This document shows positions 7,012-11,664 of a stretch of DNA of 11,664 nt, one piece after another (the stretch's first letter is position 1; each line of letters opens with the position of its first letter). The DNA is from an uncultured Prevotellaceae bacterium (lineage in GTDB: Bacteria; Bacteroidota; Bacteroidia; Bacteroidales; Muribaculaceae): the NCBI GenBank assembly GCA_937904375.1, contig CALDIG010000001.1, forward strand, positions 1-11,664, written 5' to 3'. Below the pieces are notes generated by a model. That model was not told where the DNA came from. It saw only the letters and a program-made list of their open reading frames with translations, and ran no database searches. The translations under genes were made by a program, and so were the position numbers.

Positions 7012-8286
7012 TTATTTGTTGCGAACGATAGTTACGCAACGACCAAGAGGAGCGCTCTGTGCACCGTAAACATCGGGGTGGTTAGCGTTGTTAGTCTCAG
7101 TGTTGAGACGGCTTTCGCTGATGCCCTTGCCTACGAGAGTGTTCTTAACGCCATTTACACGGTCGTGACGGAGCTTGATGTTGATCTCGTCGTTACCAGT
7201 GTAGTTGTCGGCCCAACCAGTGAGGGTGTAATTGTCACGCTCGTTGTTCATTACGTCGGCAACTGCGTCAACAACTTCCATTTGTACTGGAGTGATGTAA
7301 GATTTACCTCTTGGATAGTAGATGGTAGCCAGAGGAGCCTCTTTAGATACGGGACTTGGAGTGCTGCCACACTTGTGGTTCTTCTTCCAGTTCAAGCAGT
7401 CGTTGAGCTGGTTCTCGAGGTCGCGGATCTTAGCGTTGGCCTGAGCGAGCTTGTTGCGAAGAGCATCGAGCTCAGCGCTGTTGTCACGTACCTGTGGGCA
7501 GATAGGAACAACTGGAGCATTCCACTCAGTCTTACCAAACTTGTAAGCGAGACCGAGCATAGCGCTTGGGTACTCAATCCAAGTCTTGTGACCACCACCA
7601 TCAACGTGCTCCTGAATCATGTCGAAACGGAGGTCGAGGAGGATGTCAACGTGCTTGCCAATAGCAAAGCTGTTGAGCAAACCAGCCTGGAGTGCGAAGT
7701 TACGGCTGTGCATACCTTCCTTGCCGTTCTGGTCGCCACAATACTTCCAGCTGCCAGAGCCGTCGGCCTTGTCATTGTAGTAGTTCCAGCTAGTAGAAGC
7801 ACCAGCATAGATTGTGGCGTTGTAGAAACGACCGGGACGATAACCGCAAATCCAGTTGGTAACATTGAACAGAACGTCACCGGTAACACCGATGCGGTTG
7901 AACTTCTGTCCTTGGATGCCACTCATTGCATCATCCTTCATTTGGTCAGCCATGTCGGTACGGTAACCAATAGCGCGAGTGTTGTCGGTAGCACCCTTCA
8001 TCTGCTCGAAGTGACCGCCGATGCGAACACCCAACAGTGGAGAGAACCACTTACCGATGAACAAATTAGCCTTGGGAGCCATTATACGCTTACCGAGCTT
8101 CATTTGAGCGTCTCTGTAAGACATCATAACGCCTACACCGCCTTCAGCCTGGATGAACCAGTTGTCTTGCATACGATTGAAGATGTAGCCTTGAGCTGGA
8201 TCCTCAACGTACTGTACCTCCTGAGCGTTAACTGCAGGGGCCAAGAAAAGAGCACATGCACATGCAAGTAATGTAATCTTTTTCAT
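7012..8286 (-). CDS. OmpA-family outer-membrane beta-barrel protein
   Basis: This 424-residue protein has a signal peptide (1-21, cleavage after PAVNA) and an N-terminal beta-barrel-like region (about 30-255) with alternating strands such as WFIQAEGGVGVMM and SAMLGLAYKF. A short coiled coil follows (about 268-300, AELDALRNKLAQANAKIRDL), then a Ser/Pro linker (308-318) and an OmpA C-terminal peptidoglycan-binding domain (about 319-424). In that domain GWADNYTG and KLRHDRVNGV correspond to the usual GHTDNTG and LSxxRAxxV; Asp360 and Arg376 should contact the diaminopimelate of peptidoglycan. Two cysteines (297, 306) flank the coiled coil's end. It probably anchors the outer membrane to the cell wall and is likely abundant. 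It is monocistronic, with a -7 box upstream and a strong terminator downstream. The barrel substrate or pore role is unknown. Confidence 0.93.
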   Translation of the reverse strand: MKKITLLACACALFLAPAVNAQEVQYVEDPAQGYIFNRMQDNWFIQAEGGVGVMMSYRDAQMKLGKRIMAPKANLFIGKWFSPLLGVRIGGHFEQMKGATDNTRAIGYRTDMADQMKDDAMSGIQGQKFNRIGVTGDVLFNVTNWICGYRPGRFYNATIYAGASTSWNYYNDKADGSGSWKYCGDQNGKEGMHSRNFALQAGLLNSFAIGKHVDILLDLRFDMIQEHVDGGGHKTWIEYPSAMLGLAYKFGKTEWNAPVVPICPQVRDNSAELDALRNKLAQANAKIRDLENQLNDCLNWKKNHKCGSTPSPVSKEAPLATIYYPRGKSYITPVQMEVVDAVADVMNNERDNYTLTGWADNYTGNDEINIKLRHDRVNGVKNTLVGKGISESRLNTETNNANHPDVYGAQSAPLGRCVTIVRNK

Positions 8287-8363
8287 AGACTTACGTTTTT
8301 TTAAATAAAAATTTTTATTTGTTAAACACTAAAATAAATTATATACCTTATCAAAACATTGTG

Positions 8364-8371
8364 CAAATATA
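8364..8371 (-). promoter_or_regulatory. -7 box for the porin gene
   Basis: The minus strand reads TATATTTG (8371-8364), an exact TAnnTTTG match. No TTTG or TTG is found at the expected -33 distance; the region is an A-tract (nine As) instead, which might act as an UP-like element. The start near 8358 gives a leader of about 70 nt, very A/U-rich. Confidence 0.55.
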
Positions 8372-8424
8372 CAGCTTTTTTTTTGAATATTAATCATTTT
8401 ACCAAAAAAATCTTCAAAAAAAGG

Positions 8425-10479
8425 TCATTTTTTGCGTTTTTTGAGGGTTTTTTGGATTTCTGAAGCGATATTTTGGGGTGAAAAGCCAAATTTTTCGTCC
8501 AAAATCTTGTAAGGTGCCGAAGCTCCGAAGTGGTCAAGTCCAAAAACATCGCCATTTTTCACCACACTTTGCAAAGTTGAGGGCAATCCGGCGGTGAGTC
8601 CGAAGGCGGGGAGCTCGGGTGGAATCACCTCGTTTTGGTATTCCTCGGGCTGGTTTTTGAAAAGTCCTATGGATGGAATAGAAACTATCTGCACCTTGAA
8701 ATCTTGTTCTGCCTTGATGAGATTGGCGGCCTCGACCAGCGTTGAGACCTCCGAGCCGTTGCCCACGAGCACAATTTCGGGATTGTCGTCTTTATATAAT
8801 ATGTATGCTCCCTTTTGGGCTTGCAGGGCGTCGTTGTAGCGTGCCGCATAGTCCTCGCCGCGCTGCGAGGGCAGGTCGGGGATGTTCTGGCGCGAGAGGA
8901 TTAGGGCGGTTGGAGTGTGGGTGTTCTCCATCGCCATCTTCCACGCCACAGTGCACTCGGCGCTGTCGGCGGGGCGCAGCACCAGCACGCTGTTGCGGCC
9001 GCTGTGGTTCTTGAGCTCCTCCATGAGGCGTATCTGTGCCTCTTGCTCCACTGGCTCGTGGGTGGGACCGTCTTCGCCCACGCGGAATGCGTCGTGGGTC
9101 CAGATGAACTTCACCGGCAGCTCCATCAGTGCCGAGAGACGCACGGCGGGTTTCATGTAGTCGCTGAAGACGAAGAACGTGCCACAGGCTGCAATCATGC
9201 CTCCGTGCAGGGCGATGCCGTTGATGAGGGCTGTCATGGCGAGCTCGCTCACGCCGGCTTGCAGAAATGCTCCATCAAAGTCGCCACGGGTGAAGGCTTT
9301 GGTCTTCTTGAGGAAGCCGTCGGTCTTGTCGCTATTGGCGAGGTCGGCGCTCGACACTATCATGTTGCCCACGCCTTGTGCCAGTGCTCCCAGCACATTG
9401 GCGCTCGAGGCGCGTGTGGCGAGACCTGGCTTGTGCTCGATGGCGGCATAGTCGATGGCATCGACTTCACCTTTTATATAACGCTCGAGTTGTGCAGCCT
9501 TCTCGGGGTTGGCGTCGCGCCAGGCTTGTTCTTTGGCTTTGCGCTCGGCAACGATGGCGCGCAGCTGCTTGGCACGGTTGGCATATAGCTCTGCTGCCTC
9601 GGGGAACACCTGCCAGGGGTTATTGGCGTCGCCGCCCAGGTTCTCAATGGTCTTCTCGAAGCTGGCTCCCGACTTGCTCAAGGGGTTGCCGTGGGTGCTG
9701 CATTGACCTTCGAAGTTGGTGCCGTCGTCGGTCACGCATCCGCGTCCCATGATTGTCTTGCCGATGATTAGGGTGGGGCGCTCGGTCTCCTGCTGTGCCA
9801 GGGCGATGGCGTCGGCGATGGCTACAGGGTCGGTGCCGTCAATCTCGATGACGTTCCAATTCCAGGCGCGGTATTTCATAGCTGTGTCCTCGCAGCTCAC
9901 GGCGTCGCACATAGTGGAAAGCTGCACCGAGTTGCTGTCGTAGAACATGATGAGGTTGCTGAGTCCGAGCACGCCTGCCAATCGTCCCGCCTCTTGCGAG
10001 ATGCCCTCCTGCACGCCGCCATCGCTGATGAAGGCGTAGGTCTTATGGGCAAACACCTCGCTGAAGTGTGCCACGATGAAGCGTTCGGCAATGGCGCATC
10101 CCACTGCCATCACGTGGCCTTGTCCCAATGGACCGCTGGTGTTCTCCACGCCGTGCTCCACGTCAAGCTCGGGGTGACCAGGGGTGATGCTTCCCCACGA
10201 GCGGAACGCTTTGAGGTCGTCGATGCTGTATTTGCCTGTCATGAACAGGGTGGCATAGAGCATGGGCGACATGTGGCCTGGGTCGAGGAAGAAGCGGTCA
10301 CGCGCGAACCAGCACGGGTCGTCGGGGTCATGAACGAGGAATGAGCTGTAAAGCACATTGGCGAAGTCGGCTCCACCCATTGCGCCGCCCGGGTGTCCCG
10401 ACTTGGCGTTCTCAACCATTGCGGCAGCAAGAATTCGGATGTTGTTGGCCGCACGAGTCATCAATTTGTCATCTATCAT
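8425..10479 (-). CDS. tkt: Transketolase
   Basis: The 684-residue full-length transketolase is cytoplasmic and moves two-carbon ketol units between pentose phosphates and glycolytic intermediates using thiamine diphosphate (TPP) and a divalent metal. The N-terminal TPP domain (about 5-290) shows KSGHPGG (26-32, His29), His69, GPLGQG (116-121), and the metal/TPP motif SDGGVQEGIS (152-161) with Asp181 and Asn183. The usual GDG is SDG here, which I recall as normal in Bacteroidetes transketolases. The pyrimidine domain (about 355-530) has GVSELAM with Glu412, the cofactor-activating glutamate, and EDGPTHEPVEQ (469-479). RPADSAE (502-508) and SRQNIP (529-534) follow, then the C-terminal domain and a lysine-rich tail. 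It is a single-gene unit with its own promoter. No ribose-5-phosphate isomerase gene is adjacent. Confidence 0.97.
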   Translation of the reverse strand: MIDDKLMTRAANNIRILAAAMVENAKSGHPGGAMGGADFANVLYSSFLVHDPDDPCWFARDRFFLDPGHMSPMLYATLFMTGKYSIDDLKAFRSWGSITPGHPELDVEHGVENTSGPLGQGHVMAVGCAIAERFIVAHFSEVFAHKTYAFISDGGVQEGISQEAGRLAGVLGLSNLIMFYDSNSVQLSTMCDAVSCEDTAMKYRAWNWNVIEIDGTDPVAIADAIALAQQETERPTLIIGKTIMGRGCVTDDGTNFEGQCSTHGNPLSKSGASFEKTIENLGGDANNPWQVFPEAAELYANRAKQLRAIVAERKAKEQAWRDANPEKAAQLERYIKGEVDAIDYAAIEHKPGLATRASSANVLGALAQGVGNMIVSSADLANSDKTDGFLKKTKAFTRGDFDGAFLQAGVSELAMTALINGIALHGGMIAACGTFFVFSDYMKPAVRLSALMELPVKFIWTHDAFRVGEDGPTHEPVEQEAQIRLMEELKNHSGRNSVLVLRPADSAECTVAWKMAMENTHTPTALILSRQNIPDLPSQRGEDYAARYNDALQAQKGAYILYKDDNPEIVLVGNGSEVSTLVEAANLIKAEQDFKVQIVSIPSIGLFKNQPEEYQNEVIPPELPAFGLTAGLPSTLQSVVKNGDVFGLDHFGASAPYKILDEKFGFSPQNIASEIQKTLKKRKK

Positions 10480-10481
10480 AA

Positions 10482-10506
10482 GTATATATTATATATGTAT
10501 ATATTA
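10482..10506 (-). repeat. A/T-only direct repeat in the transketolase leader
   Basis: GTATATATTA occurs at 10482-10491 and again at 10497-10506, separated by TATAT. It occupies almost the whole predicted leader between the promoter and the ATG at 10479, so the mRNA start region would be nearly pure A/U. This may keep the ribosome entry site unstructured, or reflect simple A/T drift. Confidence 0.45.
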
Positions 10507-10511
10507 CGTCA

Positions 10512-10542
10512 CGAAATTACTATATATTTTAATAATGTGCAA
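10512..10542 (-). promoter_or_regulatory. Probable promoter for transketolase
   Basis: On the minus strand a TTG (10542-10540) is followed after 20 nt by TAATTTCG (10519-10512), one mismatch from TAnnTTTG. The predicted start near 10505 gives a leader of about 25 nt. It lies between the MFS terminator and the transketolase start, consistent with independent transcription. Confidence 0.5.
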
Positions 10543-10572
10543 GAAAATTTTCGATTTTGTGCGAAAAAAACG

Positions 10573-10602
10573 AAAAAAAGGCATTGAGTGATGCTCAATG
10601 CC
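10573..10602 (-). terminator. Intrinsic terminator of the MFS transporter gene
   Basis: GGCATTGAG (10580-10588) pairs perfectly with CTCAATGCC (10594-10602) around a 5-nt loop. On the minus strand the stem is followed by seven U residues (10579-10573). It lies 26 nt past the transporter stop codon. Confidence 0.9.
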
Positions 10603-10628
10603 CTTTAAAAACTATTTGGTTAAATTAT

Positions 10629-11664
10629 TTATTCGGCTTTTGCTGCTTGTGTGTCGAGCTTTACCGGTCTGCTGCCTATTAATGCATAGAAGAGGATGTA
10701 GGCGGCACAGGCAAGAGGGATAATATAGCTTATGATATAGCTGTTTGATATATCGGCAACCCAACCTTGCAAAGGGATTAGTATGCCGCCACCAAACACC
10801 ATTGTCATAAATGCGCCAGAAGCAATGCTGGTGTATTTGCCAAGACCTTCAACCGACATGTTGAAAATACCACCCCACATCACAGATGTGAAAAGTCCTA
10901 CAAGCACGAAGAAAATAATTCCAATTGGAGTCTTTCCCCAAACAATCGACATTTTGCCCCAGTCGATGCCAGGCATGTTGAAAGTGATATCTTTGGGCAA
11001 TAAGATACCAAGCAATAGTAAGATTATTGCCATTATTGCGCAGATGGAAACCTGCTTGCGGCTACTTACCTTTGCACCAATCATGCCACCAATGAATCGC
11101 CCAATAAGCATCAGGAACCAGTAGATTGCCACAATGCCTCCAGCGATTGTTGCGTTCATCATTACTCCTGGCTCTTCTTCTTTTTGGATTTCGGCCGAAA
11201 GTGTGCCGTTTTCGATGTGCTCGACAGTAGTATTGATGTCTTCTTCTAAATCCTTTACAGCAATAGAGTCGGCTATGCCTTCTTTGGTGGCAGGATAAAC
11301 ATCCTTTTTGAGAGCCATGATGCTGTCGTAGTTGGTTGTCAAACTATGGTAGGCAATAGAGGCTTGTTCGGGTGATAGTTGTTTGTTGTTAAGTATCTCC
11401 ACTTTCTTTGTTATGGTCTCGGGAGTGTCGGCAGTGAGGTATTGCAGTGCGTAGGTTGGGGGTCCAACTTCCAGTCCCATATAAAGGAAAATGGCGAGGA
11501 TACCCAGGTTGAAGTGGCGGAATGAGAATGCGCCATGCTTTTTCTCTACTTGCTGAACTGCTGTCTCTGCATCGGCGGTTTCGCCATCTTGTTCTGGCTC
11601 TTCAATTTTAGTGAAAAATAGAACAATGAAAGCTACGACAAATACAGTTATGGCGGCAATAAGA
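10629..11664 (-). CDS. FHS/FucP-like sugar MFS transporter, 5' end beyond the window
   Basis: The reading frame stays open to the right edge, so the N-terminal part (about helices 1-5) is missing; the ATG at 11480 is internal, not the start. The edge begins inside a helix (IAAITVFVVAFIVLFF), followed by an acidic cytoplasmic loop (EEPEQDGETADAE) and helix 7 (FNLGILAIFLYMGLEVG). The usual continuation after helix 7 in fucose/glucose-galactose permeases (IGS...) is replaced by PPTYALQYLT and a hydrophilic segment of about 90 residues. Then come a helix with LIGRFIGGMIGAK, a GLG...ASGAFMTMVFGGGILIPLQGW region matching the family's conserved helix 10-11 motif, and a last helix before the tail GSRPVKLDTQAAKAE. 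It is probably an inner-membrane sugar:H+ symporter; the substrate is unclear. A strong terminator follows it. Confidence 0.88.
   Translation of the reverse strand, partial: LIAAITVFVVAFIVLFFTKIEEPEQDGETADAETAVQQVEKKHGAFSFRHFNLGILAIFLYMGLEVGPPTYALQYLTADTPETITKKVEILNNKQLSPEQASIAYHSLTTNYDSIMALKKDVYPATKEGIADSIAVKDLEEDINTTVEHIENGTLSAEIQKEEEPGVMMNATIAGGIVAIYWFLMLIGRFIGGMIGAKVSSRKQVSICAIMAIILLLLGILLPKDITFNMPGIDWGKMSIVWGKTPIGIIFFVLVGLFTSVMWGGIFNMSVEGLGKYTSIASGAFMTMVFGGGILIPLQGWVADISNSYIISYIIPLACAAYILFYALIGSRPVKLDTQAAKAE

Noticed and set aside
7078..8271. A 397-codon open frame on the plus strand, antisense to the porin gene
   Set aside because: It lies wholly opposite a well-supported OmpA-family gene, its product is a Val/Leu/Thr/Ser-rich string without recognisable motifs, and long antisense frames arise easily from the codon bias of highly expressed genes. 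It has no plausible promoter on the plus strand.
8917..9588. A 223-codon open frame on the plus strand opposite transketolase
   Set aside because: Its His/Cys/Gly/Ala-rich composition is typical of an antisense shadow of a GC-rich gene, and the opposite strand encodes an intact transketolase.
10629..11480. A complete 283-residue MFS protein starting at the ATG at 11480
   Set aside because: The frame continues open to the window edge and encodes an upstream helix and the cytoplasmic loop expected in this family, so that ATG is an internal methionine in helix 7.
1..11664. CRISPR arrays, tRNA/rRNA genes, phage or defence genes
   Set aside because: I saw no regularly spaced repeats, no tRNA-like cloverleaf sequence and no proteins of such families on either strand.

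Overview
The window looks like a chromosomal stretch of a Bacteroidales bacterium (a Muribaculaceae or Prevotellaceae relative is plausible, but the genus cannot be fixed from sequence alone). Supporting signs are several TAnnTTTG promoter boxes of Bacteroidetes type, A/T-rich leaders without clear Shine-Dalgarno sequences, a lipoprotein with an acidic run just after its lipid-anchored cysteine, a Bacteroidetes-style transketolase, and a surface protein combining an MG2-like domain with a TonB-plug-like domain. All seven genes lie on the minus strand, so transcription runs from the right edge to the left.

In transcription order, from high to low coordinates: a 5'-truncated FHS/FucP-like sugar MFS transporter (10629-11664) ending in a clear intrinsic terminator; transketolase (8425-10479) with its own promoter; an OmpA-family outer-membrane porin (7012-8286) with a strong -7 box and a strong terminator; a MATE efflux transporter (5411-6841) with a near-consensus promoter; a MalY/PatB-type PLP C-S lyase/aminotransferase (4119-5291) with its own promoter; a 544-bp intergenic region; then a probable two-gene operon for surface proteins, made of an 878-residue MG2/plug-like exported protein (929-3565) and, 29 bp later, a SUMF1/FGE-fold lipoprotein (93-899).

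The intergenic region 3575-4118 is the most interesting part. It holds a 183-bp foldback element (3770-3952) with perfect 23-bp terminal inverted repeats, TTAA at both outer ends, and an interior that is itself an imperfect palindrome closing on a 2-nt apex. This is the architecture of a MITE. It sits about 30 bp upstream of the surface operon's promoter. A second, unrelated hairpin repeat (4013-4082, perfect 15-bp arms) lies between it and the aminotransferase gene.

Most of the window is ordinary metabolism and envelope biology: pentose phosphate pathway, sugar uptake, drug/metabolite export, sulfur amino acid breakdown and cell-wall anchoring. I see no phage genes, CRISPR array, tRNA, rRNA, toxin-antitoxin pair or defence system. 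The less ordinary parts are the MITE-like element, the surface-protein pair with a sharply AT-rich internal segment, and a large hydrophilic insertion in the MFS transporter.
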